A stretch of 64,000 nucleotides of DNA, taken from assembly GCA_963802375.1 (NCBI GenBank), contig CAWDIJ010000010.1, positions 248,001 to 312,000 of the forward strand, read 5' to 3'. The position numbers and the translations under genes were made by a program. Below the pieces are notes generated by a model that saw nothing but the letters and a program-made list of their open reading frames with translations, had not been told where the DNA came from and made no database searches. Numbering within the stretch: the stretch's first letter is position 1; each line of letters begins with the position of its first letter. Positions 15,316 to 23,515 of the stretch are shown here, one piece after another. The DNA comes from JACDAN01 sp963802375. GTDB lineage: Bacteria > Actinomycetota > Thermoleophilia > Gaiellales > Gaiellaceae.

Positions 15316-18300
15316 CCTCTCGTCGATCTGCGTGATCGGCTCGGGGCCGATCGTGATCGGCCAGGCGTGCGAGTTCGACTACTCCGGCTGCCAGGCGCTC
15401 AAGGTCCTGCGGGAGGACGGGTTCAGGACCGTCGTCGTCAACTCGAACCCGGCAACGATCATGACCGACCCGGGGTTCGCCGACCGCACCTACGTCGAGC
15501 CGCTCGACCTGGACGGCGTGACCGGCGTGCTGGAGCGCGAGCGGCCCGACGCGCTCCTGCCGACGCTCGGCGGGCAGACCGCGCTCAACCTCGCGCTCGA
15601 GCTGGCCGAGGCAGGCGTTCTCGCCGACCTCGGCGTCGAGCTGATCGGCGCCGGGCTCGACGTGATCCGACGGGCGGAGGACCGGGAGCTCTTCCGTGAC
15701 ACCGTGAAGCTCGCCGGCTACCGCGTTCCTGCGTCGACGGTTGTGACCGGCTGGGATGACGTTCCGGCCGAGCTCACCTTCCCGGTCGTCCTCCGGCCGG
15801 CGTTCACTCTGGGAGGCCACGGCGGTGGGACGGCGCATTCCGAAGACGAGCTCGTCCAGCTCCTTGACCGCGGTCTGCACGAGAGCCCGGTCGGCCAGGT
15901 CCTCGTGGAGGAGTCGCTGATCGGCTGGGACGAGTTCGAGCTCGAGGTCATGCGCGACCGGAACGACAACGTCGTGATCGTCTGCTCGATCGAGAACCTC
16001 GACCCGATGGGCGTGCACACCGGTGATTCGGTGACGGTGGCACCGCAGATGACGCTCTCCGACGACGCGTACCAGGAGCTGCGCGACGCTGCCGCGGCGA
16101 TCGTCCGCGCCGTCGGGGTCGAGACGGGCGGCGCCAACATCCAGTTCGCCCGCGACCGCGACTCCGGCGCCCTGCGCGTGATCGAGATGAACCCGCGCGT
16201 GTCCCGCTCCTCGGCGCTCGCGTCGAAGGCAACGGGCTACCCGATCGCCAAGGTCGCCGCGAAGCTCGCGGTCGGGTACACGCTCGACGAGATCCCGAAC
16301 GACCTGACCGGCACGACGCCGGCAAGCTTCGAGCCGACGCTCGACTACGTCGTCGTCAAGTTCCCGCGCTTTTCCTTCGAGAAGTTCCCGGGCGCCGACC
16401 GGACGCTCGGGACGCAGATGAAGTCCGTCGGCGAAGCGATGGGGATCGGCCGCTCGTTCACCGAGGCGTTCCTGAAGGCGCAGCGGGCGCGCGAGCTCGC
16501 CGACAGTTGGGAGCCGCGCAACCTCCATCCGTGGTTCGAGGGAGAGCTCGAGGCGGCACGCCACACGTTGAGCCGCATCAGCTCGCTCGATTCGCTCGTC
16601 GCGAACGACTGGGTCCGGATCAAGCGGGCGGGGTGGTCGGACGCGGCGATCGCCGAGCATTGCGGCACGGCCGAGGAGCTCGTGCGGGCGAAGCGGCGCG
16701 CCTGGGGCGTCCGGCCGTCCTACCGGCGGGTCGATTCCTGCGCCGGCGAGGTCGAGGCTGCCTCGACCTACTACTACTCAACTTGGGGCGAGGCGGACGA
16801 GCTCCCAGCCACCGGGAAGAGCGTCGTCATCCTCGGCTCCGGCCCGAACCGGATCGGGCAGGGCATCGAGTTCGACTACTGCTGCGTCCATGCCGCGAGC
16901 AGCTTCCGCGACCTCGGTTTCGAGACCGTGATGATCAACTGCAACCCGGAGACGGTCTCGACCGACTACGACACGTCCGACCGCCTCTACTTCGAGCCGC
17001 TCGGCGTCGAGGAGGTGCTCGCGATCTGCGAACGCGAGCAGCCGGTCGGCGTCGTGATCCAGTTCGGAGGTCAGACGCCGCTCAAGCTGGCGCGCGCAAT
17101 CGAGGAGGCCGGCTTCCGGATCCTCGGGACGCCGTTCGACGCCGTCGACCTCGCCGAGAACCGCGAGCGGTTCGGCGCCCTCTGCCGCGACCTCGGGATC
17201 GAGGTGCCGGCGTGGGGGATGGCGAGCACGCAGTCCGAAGCGATCGGCGTCGCAGAGCGCATCGGCTACCCGGTGCTCGTGCGTCCGTCCTACGTGCTCG
17301 GCGGACGCCAGATGGTCGTCTGCTACGACGCCGAGACGGTTGCCTCGAGCGTTCCGCCGTGCTCGCGGGTCCTCGTCGACCGGTTCCTCGAGGGCGCGCT
17401 CGAGCTCGACGTCGACGCCCTCTGTGACGGATGCGAGACCTATGTCGCCGCGGTCATGCAGCACGTCGAGGAAGCCGGCGTCCACTCGGGAGACTCCAGC
17501 TGCGTCCTCCCGCCGCCGGGGCTGGAGCCCCACGTACAAGAGGAGATCGAGGAGATCGTCACCACACTTGCGCCCGCCCTCGGCGTGGTCGGCCTCGTCA
17601 ACGTCCAGCTGGCCGTCCTGGAAGGAAAGGTCTCGGTCATCGAGGCGAACCCGCGCGCCTCTCGCACGGTCCCGTTCGCGAGCAAGGCGATCGGTGTGAA
17701 TCTCGTGGAGGCTGCCTGCCGGCTAGCGGCCGGTGCCCGACTGGCCGATCTGGACGTCAGATGGGGTCAGACCCCGTCACAGGTGAGTGTCAAAGCTGCG
17801 GTTTTTCCGTTCCAACGCTTCCCCGGCTCCGACCCGGTGCTCGGGCCCGAGATGCGGTCGACCGGCGAGGTCATGGCCAGCGCGGCCGACTATCCGACCG
17901 CCCTTGCGAAGGCGGAGCGCGCTGCGGGGCGGCCGCTTCCTGCCAGCGGCACGGCGTTCCTGTCCGTCTGCGATGGGGACAAGGACGGCGTGGTTCCGGT
18001 CGCGGCCGCCCTCGCCGACCTCGGCTTCACGCTGGCGGCGACCGGCGGCACCGCCCGCGTCCTCGCGGCCGCAGGCCTCGTGGTCGACCATGTCCGCAAG
18101 GTGACCGAGCCGGGCGAGGGCGCCACTGTCGTCGACCTGCTGCGCCGCGGCCGCTGCGATCTCGTGGTCAACACCCCACAGGGATCCGGCGCGCGCACCG
18201 ACGGCTACCGGATCCGCGAGGCGGCGCTCGTCGCCCGCATTCCCTGCATCACCACGCTGAGCGGCGCCGCGGCCGCCGTGCATGCCATCGCGCATGCGCG

Positions 18301-18358
18301 CGGGGAGGCGGTCGTCTCGCTCCAGGAGAGGATCGATGCTCAGGCGCGACCGGCTTAG
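15299..18358 (+). CDS. carB: Carbamoyl-phosphate synthase large subunit
   Basis: A 1019-residue CarB: two homologous ATP-grasp halves (starting ICVIGSGPIVIGQ and VVILGSGPNRIGQ), an oligomerisation domain between them and a C-terminal MGS-like allosteric domain (from LSVCDGDKDGVVPV, with ATGGTARVL). It makes carbamoyl phosphate from bicarbonate, ATP and ammonia for the pyrimidine and arginine routes. TTG start at 15299, inside carA. Near 17763 the gene contains a 20-bp palindromic repeat also found at 37760, reading WGQTPSQ. The TAG stop ends at the first base of repeat copy A. Confidence 0.96.
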   Translation: MPRRPDLSSICVIGSGPIVIGQACEFDYSGCQALKVLREDGFRTVVVNSNPATIMTDPGFADRTYVEPLDLDGVTGVLERERPDALLPTLGGQTALNLALELAEAGVLADLGVELIGAGLDVIRRAEDRELFRDTVKLAGYRVPASTVVTGWDDVPAELTFPVVLRPAFTLGGHGGGTAHSEDELVQLLDRGLHESPVGQVLVEESLIGWDEFELEVMRDRNDNVVIVCSIENLDPMGVHTGDSVTVAPQMTLSDDAYQELRDAAAAIVRAVGVETGGANIQFARDRDSGALRVIEMNPRVSRSSALASKATGYPIAKVAAKLAVGYTLDEIPNDLTGTTPASFEPTLDYVVVKFPRFSFEKFPGADRTLGTQMKSVGEAMGIGRSFTEAFLKAQRARELADSWEPRNLHPWFEGELEAARHTLSRISSLDSLVANDWVRIKRAGWSDAAIAEHCGTAEELVRAKRRAWGVRPSYRRVDSCAGEVEAASTYYYSTWGEADELPATGKSVVILGSGPNRIGQGIEFDYCCVHAASSFRDLGFETVMINCNPETVSTDYDTSDRLYFEPLGVEEVLAICEREQPVGVVIQFGGQTPLKLARAIEEAGFRILGTPFDAVDLAENRERFGALCRDLGIEVPAWGMASTQSEAIGVAERIGYPVLVRPSYVLGGRQMVVCYDAETVASSVPPCSRVLVDRFLEGALELDVDALCDGCETYVAAVMQHVEEAGVHSGDSSCVLPPPGLEPHVQEEIEEIVTTLAPALGVVGLVNVQLAVLEGKVSVIEANPRASRTVPFASKAIGVNLVEAACRLAAGARLADLDVRWGQTPSQVSVKAAVFPFQRFPGSDPVLGPEMRSTGEVMASAADYPTALAKAERAAGRPLPASGTAFLSVCDGDKDGVVPVAAALADLGFTLAATGGTARVLAAAGLVVDHVRKVTEPGEGATVVDLLRRGRCDLVVNTPQGSGARTDGYRIREAALVARIPCITTLSGAAAAVHAIAHARGEAVVSLQERIDAQARPA
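17763..17782. repeat. 20-bp dispersed palindromic motif, copy 1 (inside carB)
   Basis: GGGGTCAGACCCCGTCACAG, identical to 37760-37779. It contains the near-perfect hairpin GGGGTC-AG-ACCCC. It lies inside carB, just before the conserved VKAAVFPFQRFPG block, and is read through in frame. Confidence 0.75.
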
Positions 18359-18518
18359 AGCTCATTTCAGCACGGGAGCTGAGCCGCCAGGCCGCGCTGG
18401 GCGGCGCCAGGCGTCGTCCTCGGCCGCGCCCATATCAGTGGATATGAACGCGGCCTGCGTCCGGGCCTGGCATCCACCCATCGCACCCTGGCGACGAGCA
18501 CCATGCTGAAACGAGCTC
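18358..18518. repeat. ~160-bp folded intergenic element, copy A
   Basis: The 120-bp core 18379-18498 aligns without gaps to 62400-62519 in copy B. The ends are inverted repeats: GAGCTCATTTCAGCACGG (18358-18375) against CCATGCTGAAACGAGCTC (18501-18518), two mismatches. Inside is the hairpin GGCCGCG...CATATCAGTGGATATG...CGCGGCC. It sits between carB and pyrK, and its right arm contains the ATG of pyrK, so it is transcribed with the operon. Confidence 0.82.
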
Positions 18519-19156
18519 TCCGCGTCGTCGCGACCGAGCCCGTCGGGCCCTACACGCTCCTTCGCGTCGAGCGGGGTGATCTCGAGCCGGGCGTGCCGGG
18601 TCAGTTCTTCATGCTCGAGGCGCCCGGCCGCGTCCTGCCGCGGCCGATGAGCCTCTCGCTCGCGCCCCCCGGCGAGCTCGGCTTCCTCTTCGAGCCCGTG
18701 GGGGCGGGAACGCACGCCCTCGCGGAGCTCGAGACCGGCGACCGGATCGGGATCCTCGGCCCGCTGGGCAACGGCTTCCGGCTCGACGTCGACCGGCCGC
18801 TGCTCGTCGGCGGCGGTATCGGCGTCGCGCCCTTCCCGTACCTCTCGGAGGCCCTCGACGGGCCTGACGCGATCCTCGGCTTCCGCAGCAGCCACCATGC
18901 GGAGGCCGCGGAGCTCGTTCCGAACGCGGAGGTCGTCGTCGAGCCGACGCGCGTGACCGAGCTGCTCGAGCCGGGCTGGGACGTGCTCGCATGCGGGCCA
19001 GCGCCGATGCTCTCCGCGGTCCGAGAGCAGGCGCCGGCCGCCCAGCTCGCGTGGGAGGCGCCGATGGCCTGCGGCTACGGCGCCTGTTACGGCTGCGTCG
19101 TCGAGGTCGACGGTCGTTACAAGCGTCTGTGTCTGGAGGGGCCCGTCCTGTGTTGA
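18503..19156 (+). CDS. pyrK: Dihydroorotate dehydrogenase electron transfer subunit
   Basis: A 217-residue PyrK: an FAD domain (RPMSLS, the FAD-binding RxxS-type motif), an NAD-binding domain (LLVGGGIGVAPFPYL, CGPAPML) and a C-terminal 2Fe-2S site, CGYGACYGC plus a later Cys in KRLCLEG. It passes electrons from the PyrD FMN to NAD+. The ATG lies in the right arm of repeat copy A and no good ribosome-binding site precedes it, so expression may depend on that structure. Its TGA overlaps the ATG codon six bases inside pyrD. Confidence 0.94.
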   Translation: MLKRALRVVATEPVGPYTLLRVERGDLEPGVPGQFFMLEAPGRVLPRPMSLSLAPPGELGFLFEPVGAGTHALAELETGDRIGILGPLGNGFRLDVDRPLLVGGGIGVAPFPYLSEALDGPDAILGFRSSHHAEAAELVPNAEVVVEPTRVTELLEPGWDVLACGPAPMLSAVREQAPAAQLAWEAPMACGYGACYGCVVEVDGRYKRLCLEGPVLC

Positions 19157-20043
19157 TGCTGCTGAATGCATCCGGCTGCCTCGACGCCCTTGCCGCACCG
19201 GGCGTCGCACGCTCCTTGGACGCATTCGTCACGAAGACGGTGACGCCGGAGCCGCGCGAGGGCAACGAGCCGACCCGCATCGCCGAGACCGACCACGGGA
19301 TGCTCAACTCGATCGGGCTCCAGAACCCCGGCCGTCGGCGGTTCCTCGGCGAGGTTCTTCCCCGGCTGCGCGAGCTCGGCATCCCGCTCTGGGTCTCGGT
19401 CGGGGGCTTTGGTGCGCACGACTACGCGGAAACCTGCGCGAGGCTCCACGACGTCACGATCGAGCTGAACCTGTCGTGCCCGAACGTCGACGAGGCTCCG
19501 GAGTCGGCGGCCGAGATCGTCGCCGCCTGCCGGGCCTCGAGTCCGCTCCCGATCTACGCGAAGCTCTCGCCGGCCCAGCCGGACATCGGCGAGGCGGCCC
19601 GCGCCGTCCAGGCGGCGGGTGCCGACGGCCTCTCGCTCGTGAACACGATCCGAGGGCTCGAGCTCGACCCTGCGACGCTGCGGCCGCGCCTTGCCAGGGC
19701 GGTCGGCGGCTACTCCGGGCCGGGGCTGAAGCCGATCGCGCTGGCCGCCGTCTATGCGGCTTCGCGCGCCACTAATCTGCCGATCGTGGGCATGGGCGGC
19801 ATTCACAACGGGCGCGACGCGGCCGAGTTTCTCGCGGCCGGGGCGAGCTCTGTCGCCGTCGGCACCACGCTCTTTGCCGACCCCGGCGCACCCGCGCGGA
19901 TCAGGCGGGAGCTGGCCGAGACTGCATCGTCTCTCGGCTTGGCGGACCCGAGCGAGCTGCGCGGAATCGCACATGAACTCGGCTCAGTGCTCCTGCCGCC
20001 TACATTGGCAACGAGCAAAACTCCTGCATTTCAGGCCAATTGA
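19150..20043 (+). CDS. pyrD: Dihydroorotate dehydrogenase, class 1B catalytic subunit
   Basis: A 297-residue class 1 DHODH: dihydroorotate to orotate with FMN. Conserved blocks are LNASGCLDA (start), HGMLNSIGLQNPG, ELNLSCPNV (active-site Cys loop), SLVNTIRG, GGYSGPGLKPIAL and GMGGIHNGRDAAEF plus VGTTLF (FMN phosphate binding). Adjacent pyrK makes it the NAD-dependent 1B type. GTG at 19150 fits GGAGGG nine bases upstream; ATG at 19156 is the alternative. pyrE and pyrF are not in the window. Confidence 0.95.
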   Translation: MLMLLNASGCLDALAAPGVARSLDAFVTKTVTPEPREGNEPTRIAETDHGMLNSIGLQNPGRRRFLGEVLPRLRELGIPLWVSVGGFGAHDYAETCARLHDVTIELNLSCPNVDEAPESAAEIVAACRASSPLPIYAKLSPAQPDIGEAARAVQAAGADGLSLVNTIRGLELDPATLRPRLARAVGGYSGPGLKPIALAAVYAASRATNLPIVGMGGIHNGRDAAEFLAAGASSVAVGTTLFADPGAPARIRRELAETASSLGLADPSELRGIAHELGSVLLPPTLATSKTPAFQAN

Positions 20044-20067
20044 TCACTCTCGACAAGCTGTTAGTAT
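20040..20067 (+). promoter_or_regulatory. Promoter for mihF
   Basis: TTGATC (20040-20045), a 16-bp spacer and TAGTAT (20062-20067) lie between the pyrD stop and the mihF GTG at 20076. The eight-base gap to the start codon predicts a leaderless mRNA. This would separate the mihF-gmk-rpoZ-coaBC unit from UMP-controlled pyr expression. Confidence 0.6.
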
Positions 20068-20075
20068 CCCGCGCC

Positions 20076-20405
20076 GTGGCCTCCGTGAAGACCCAGGCGC
20101 AGGCGCCCGCGCGGTCACGCGATCAGCGCATGGAGGCCCTGCAACGCGCGAACGACATCCGCGTGAAGCGCGCACAGCTGAAGCGCGACCTCAAGAACGG
20201 CGACGCCGACATCGAGAAGATCCTCGAGAAGCCGCCGGAGTACGTGGCGACGGCGAAGGTCTTCGACATCCTCATGGCGGTTCCGAAGTTCGGCCGGGTC
20301 AAGGCCACGCGGTTCCTCACCCAAGCGCGCATCAGCCAGTCGAAGACGGTGGGAGGTCTCTCGGACCGCCAGCGGGCCGAGCTCATTGGCCTCTTCCGGC
20401 GCTAG
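20076..20405 (+). CDS. mihF: Integration host factor, actinobacterial type
   Basis: A 109-residue mIHF-type nucleoid protein: a long N-terminal helix rich in R/K (RMEALQRANDIRVKRAQLKRD) then a helix-two-turn-helix DNA-binding domain (LMAVPKFGRVKATRFLTQARIS, GLSDRQRAELIGLF). In actinobacteria this gene stands directly before gmk, as here. GTG at 20076 is chosen because a promoter sits right before it; an ORF start at 20040 would read through the promoter. GTG at 20085 is a further alternative. Confidence 0.9.
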   Translation: MASVKTQAQAPARSRDQRMEALQRANDIRVKRAQLKRDLKNGDADIEKILEKPPEYVATAKVFDILMAVPKFGRVKATRFLTQARISQSKTVGGLSDRQRAELIGLFRR

Positions 20406-20985
20406 CCCTCCCGCCACGCCGGTCATCGTCGTCACCGGGACCTCGGGAGCCGGAAAGGGCTCGATCGAGCGCATCCTCCTCACCCGCATGCCCGAGCTCG
20501 AGCTGGCAGTGTCGGCCACGACGCGTCCGCGCCGCGCGAACGAGGTCGACGGCGTCCACTACTGGTTCATCTCGGACGAGGACTTCGACCGCAAGCTCGA
20601 GGAGAAGGGCTTCCTCGAGTACATCACCTTCCCGTGGGGACAACGGTCGGGCACGCTCAAGTCCGAGATCGACCGGATCAAGGAGAAGGGGAAGGTTCCC
20701 GTCCTCGACCTGGAGACCGACGGCGCTCGCTACGTCCAGGAGAAGGTGCCCGAGGCCGTCACCGTCTTCATCACCGCGCCGACGTTCGACGAACTGGAGC
20801 GGCGGCTGCGGGCCAGGGCGACAGAGAGCGCGGGAGAGATCGAAGAGCGGCTCGAGCTCGCGCGGCAGCAGCTGCACGAGGCCGAATACTTCGACCACGT
20901 GATCGTGAACGACGACCTGGAGCGGGCCGCGAACCAGGTCCAGAGGATCGTCCAGGAGCGGATCGCAGCTACCATGGCCACGTGA
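20386..20985 (+). CDS. gmk: Guanylate kinase
   Basis: A 199-residue guanylate kinase: GMP + ATP to GDP + ADP. P-loop TGTSGAGKGS (about 18-27), GMP-binding SATTRPRRANEVDGVHYWF, then a lid region (RRLRARATES). TTG start inside the mihF gene, with a 20-bp overlap. In the second half the family pattern YDHVIVND appears as FDHVIVNDDL. Its stop overlaps rpoZ as GTGA. Confidence 0.95.
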   Translation: MASSGASPPATPVIVVTGTSGAGKGSIERILLTRMPELELAVSATTRPRRANEVDGVHYWFISDEDFDRKLEEKGFLEYITFPWGQRSGTLKSEIDRIKEKGKVPVLDLETDGARYVQEKVPEAVTVFITAPTFDELERRLRARATESAGEIEERLELARQQLHEAEYFDHVIVNDDLERAANQVQRIVQERIAATMAT

Positions 20986-21212
20986 TCTACCCCAGAGTCG
21001 ACAAGCTGCTCACCCAGGTGCCGGACCGCTACGGCCTCGTGCTCGTGGCCGCGAAGCGCGCCCGCCAGATCAACAACTACCACCACCAGCTCGGCGAGGG
21101 CACCTTCGAGGACTTCCCGCCGCCGCTCGTCGAGTCCCGCTCCAAGAACTACCTCACGATCGCCCTCGAGGAAATCGCCGAGGGCAAGATCAAGCACGAC
21201 TACAAGAAGTAG
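20982..21212 (+). CDS. rpoZ: RNA polymerase omega subunit
   Basis: A 76-residue omega subunit, which assists assembly and stability of RNA polymerase by clamping beta-prime. The family pattern is visible: RYGLVLVAAKRARQINNY, then KNYLTIALEEIAEGKI. GTG at 20982 overlaps the gmk stop. The gmk-rpoZ-coaBC order is classic for actinobacteria. Confidence 0.93.
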   Translation: MIYPRVDKLLTQVPDRYGLVLVAAKRARQINNYHHQLGEGTFEDFPPPLVESRSKNYLTIALEEIAEGKIKHDYKK

Positions 21213-21221
21213 GTAGCCCTC

Positions 21222-22400
21222 ATGGCGCGCGTCCTGGTCGGTGTCACCGGGGGAATCGCCGCCTACAAGGCGTGCGAGTTGGTGCGGTTGTTCGTGAAGG
21301 CAGGCCATGAGGTCGTGCCGCTGGTGACGCCCGGCGCCGACCGCTTCGTGCGCGCGGAGACGTTCCACGTGCTCGCAAGACGCCACCCGGGCGCCGAGCT
21401 GTACCCGCACCTGCAGCGCGCCGAGCTCTATGTCATCGCGCCGCTGACGGCGAACACCCTGGCGAAGCTCGTGCACGGGATCGCCGACAACGTCGTCGTG
21501 GAGGCCGCGCTTGCGCACGAAGGGCCGCTGCTCGTCGCGCCGGCGATGAATGTCCGCATGTGGAACCACCCGGCAACACAGGCGAACGTCGAGACGCTCC
21601 GCTCGCGGGGCGTCGAGCTCATCGGTCCGGCGGAAGGCGAGCTCGCGGAGGGCGAGGAGGGCGTCGGCCGGATGGCCGAGCCTGTGGAGATCTTCGAACG
21701 CGCCCGGCAGCTCCTCGAACCAAGTAACAAGTTGTTACTTGGAAAGACGGTGGTCGTTACGGCCGGTGGGACGCAGGAGCCGATCGACGCCGTCCGCTTC
21801 GTCGGGAACCGCTCCTCGGGCCGGATGGGCGCTGCCTTGGCGGAGGAGGCGCGGCGCCGAGGGGCCGAGGTGACCCTGATCGCGTCAAACCTGAGTGTCG
21901 ATCCACCCACGGGGGTAGAGGTCGTCCAGGCCCCGACCGCGGCGGACCTGGCGCGTGAGACCCTGTCCCGCGGGGACGCCGACGTCGTGGTCATGGCCGC
22001 CGCCGTCGCCGACTACCGGCCGGCCGACCCGAAAGCGGACAAGCGGTCGAAGGACGGCGAGCCCTGGCGCGTCGAGCTCGAACCGACCGACGACGTGCTT
22101 CGTACGTTGGGAGAGCAATCCGCGAACGGCCGGTTGCTGGTCGGGTTCGCCGCCGAGACCGGAGACGGTGGGCTGGACCGCGCCAGGGCGAAGCGGACCG
22201 GCAAGAATGCGGATCTGGTCGTCTACAACGATGTGGCCAGGTCCGACGTTGGGTTCGAGGCGGGGGAGAACGAGGTCGTGCTGATTTCTGAGGCAGGGGA
22301 GCGAACCGTGAGCAAGGCACCGAAGAGCCGCATAGCGGCAGAGATCTGGGACGAAGTCGAGCGCCTGCTCGAGGAGAACGGTGGCAGAACGGCGGACTGA
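21222..22400 (+). CDS. coaBC: Bifunctional phosphopantothenoylcysteine decarboxylase / phosphopantothenate-cysteine ligase
   Basis: A 392-residue CoaBC for two steps of coenzyme A synthesis. The N-terminal flavoprotein CoaC (1-165) has GVTGGIAAYKACELVR, APLTANTLAKLVHG and PAMNVRMW (active-site loop). The C-terminal CoaB (173-390) has VTAGGTQEPIDAVRFVGNRSSGRMG, AAAVADYRP and VGFAAET. A perfect 23-bp palindrome lies exactly in the linker between the domains (21720-21742). It starts nine bases after rpoZ and overlaps the MoxR gene by 20 bases. Confidence 0.95.
   Translation: MARVLVGVTGGIAAYKACELVRLFVKAGHEVVPLVTPGADRFVRAETFHVLARRHPGAELYPHLQRAELYVIAPLTANTLAKLVHGIADNVVVEAALAHEGPLLVAPAMNVRMWNHPATQANVETLRSRGVELIGPAEGELAEGEEGVGRMAEPVEIFERARQLLEPSNKLLLGKTVVVTAGGTQEPIDAVRFVGNRSSGRMGAALAEEARRRGAEVTLIASNLSVDPPTGVEVVQAPTAADLARETLSRGDADVVVMAAAVADYRPADPKADKRSKDGEPWRVELEPTDDVLRTLGEQSANGRLLVGFAAETGDGGLDRARAKRTGKNADLVVYNDVARSDVGFEAGENEVVLISEAGERTVSKAPKSRIAAEIWDEVERLLEENGGRTAD
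21720..21742. repeat. Perfect 23-bp palindrome with GTAACAnnnTGTTAC core
   Basis: The core GTAACAAGTTGTTAC spans 21724-21738 and the symmetry extends four bases further on each side. It is translated (PSNKLLLG) in the CoaC-CoaB linker. The same core bounds the elements at 47009-47080 and 52049-52118. Confidence 0.75.
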
Positions 22401-23352
22401 GGAGCGGCCGCAGTCGATCGCGATCTCGGGCGCGGTCCTCGAGCGCATCACCGACAACATCGGACGGGTCGTCCATGCGCCGGAAAAGACCTTGCGCCTG
22501 GCCGTGCTGTCGCTGGTCAGCGAGGGGCACCTGATCATCGAGGATTTCCCCGGCGTCGGAAAGACGATGCTGGCAAAGGCGCTCGCCCGCTCGCTCGACT
22601 GCTCGTTCTCGCGGATCCAGTTCACGCCCGACCTGCTGCCGTCGGACGTCACCGGCGTGAACGTCTTCGATCAGCGTACGAACGAGTTCGAGTTCCGGCC
22701 CGGGCCGGTGTTCGCGAACCTGCTCCTCGTCGACGAGATCAACCGCGCCTCGCCGAAGACGCAGGCGGCGCTCCTCGAGTGCATGCAGGAGAACCAGGTC
22801 ACGGTCGACGGTGTCAGCTATCCGCTGGGGCGGCCGTTCATGGTGCTCGCGACGCAGAACCCGATCGAGTACGAGGGCACGTATCCGCTGCCCGAGGCGC
22901 AGCTCGACCGCTTCACGATGCGCCTGTCGATTGGTTATCCGCCGCTCGCCGAGGAGGCGCGCATGCTCAACGAGCAGACGAGCGAGCCGCCGCTCGAGAC
23001 GCTCGAGCCGGTGTCGAGCACCGCGGACATCGTCGCGCTCATCGACGACGCCAAGCGCGTCTATGTGGAGGAGAGCGTCAACCGCTACGTCGTCGCGCTC
23101 CTCCGGCATACCCGGGGCGACGAGCGGCTTTACCTCGGCGCGAGCCCTCGTGCGGGCATCGCGCTGCTGCGGGTCGCCAAGGCGCTCGCGATCGCGGAGG
23201 GCCGTGAGTACGTGCTGCCGGACGACGTGAAGGCGGTCGCGGAACCGGTCCTCGGCCACCGGCTGATCCTCGGCCCCGAGGCGCGCGCCGCGGGCCTCGG
23301 CCCAGCCGAACTGATCGCGGACGCCGTCGAGCGCACCCCGGTTCCGGTCTAG
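22381..23352 (+). CDS. MoxR-family AAA+ ATPase
   Basis: A 323-residue MoxR ATPase. Walker A is FPGVGKT (about 58-64), Walker B LLLVDEINRASPKTQAALLE, sensor 1 LATQNPIEYEGTYPLPEAQLDRF, and a C-terminal lid ends with ASPRAG and EYVLPDDVKAVAEPVL. MoxR proteins are thought to be chaperones acting with partner proteins carrying DUF58/vWA domains. Here DUF58 and transglutaminase genes follow, the usual trio. GTG start inside coaBC. The TAG stop abuts repeat copy 2 of the 160-bp element. Confidence 0.93.
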   Translation: MAERRTEERPQSIAISGAVLERITDNIGRVVHAPEKTLRLAVLSLVSEGHLIIEDFPGVGKTMLAKALARSLDCSFSRIQFTPDLLPSDVTGVNVFDQRTNEFEFRPGPVFANLLLVDEINRASPKTQAALLECMQENQVTVDGVSYPLGRPFMVLATQNPIEYEGTYPLPEAQLDRFTMRLSIGYPPLAEEARMLNEQTSEPPLETLEPVSSTADIVALIDDAKRVYVEESVNRYVVALLRHTRGDERLYLGASPRAGIALLRVAKALAIAEGREYVLPDDVKAVAEPVLGHRLILGPEARAAGLGPAELIADAVERTPVPV

Positions 23353-23512
23353 TGCCCCTCCAGGCGATACACGCCTACTTCTGGCCCGCGATCACGCGGC
23401 ACCAGCGCCGACCCTCCTCCTCACCAAGGCTGGCCAGCCTTGGCTCGTCGGAGTGCGCGCTCTGGCTTGGTGCTCGCGACCCAGAAGCGGGGCAGCATCA
23501 CCTGAAGGGGCA
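23353..23512. repeat. 160-bp CTAG-flanked inverted-repeat element, copy 2
   Basis: Same length and architecture as 5491-5650. The ends are TGCCCCTCCAGGCGAT and ATCACCTGAAGGGGCA; the centre holds the perfect 20-base palindrome CCAAGGCTGGCCAGCCTTGG. It is flanked by CTAG on both sides, consistent with a 4-bp target duplication. The left TAG is the stop of the MoxR gene and the right CTAGTG supplies the GTG of the DUF58 gene. No ORF inside. Confidence 0.87.
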
Positions 23513-23515
23513 CTA

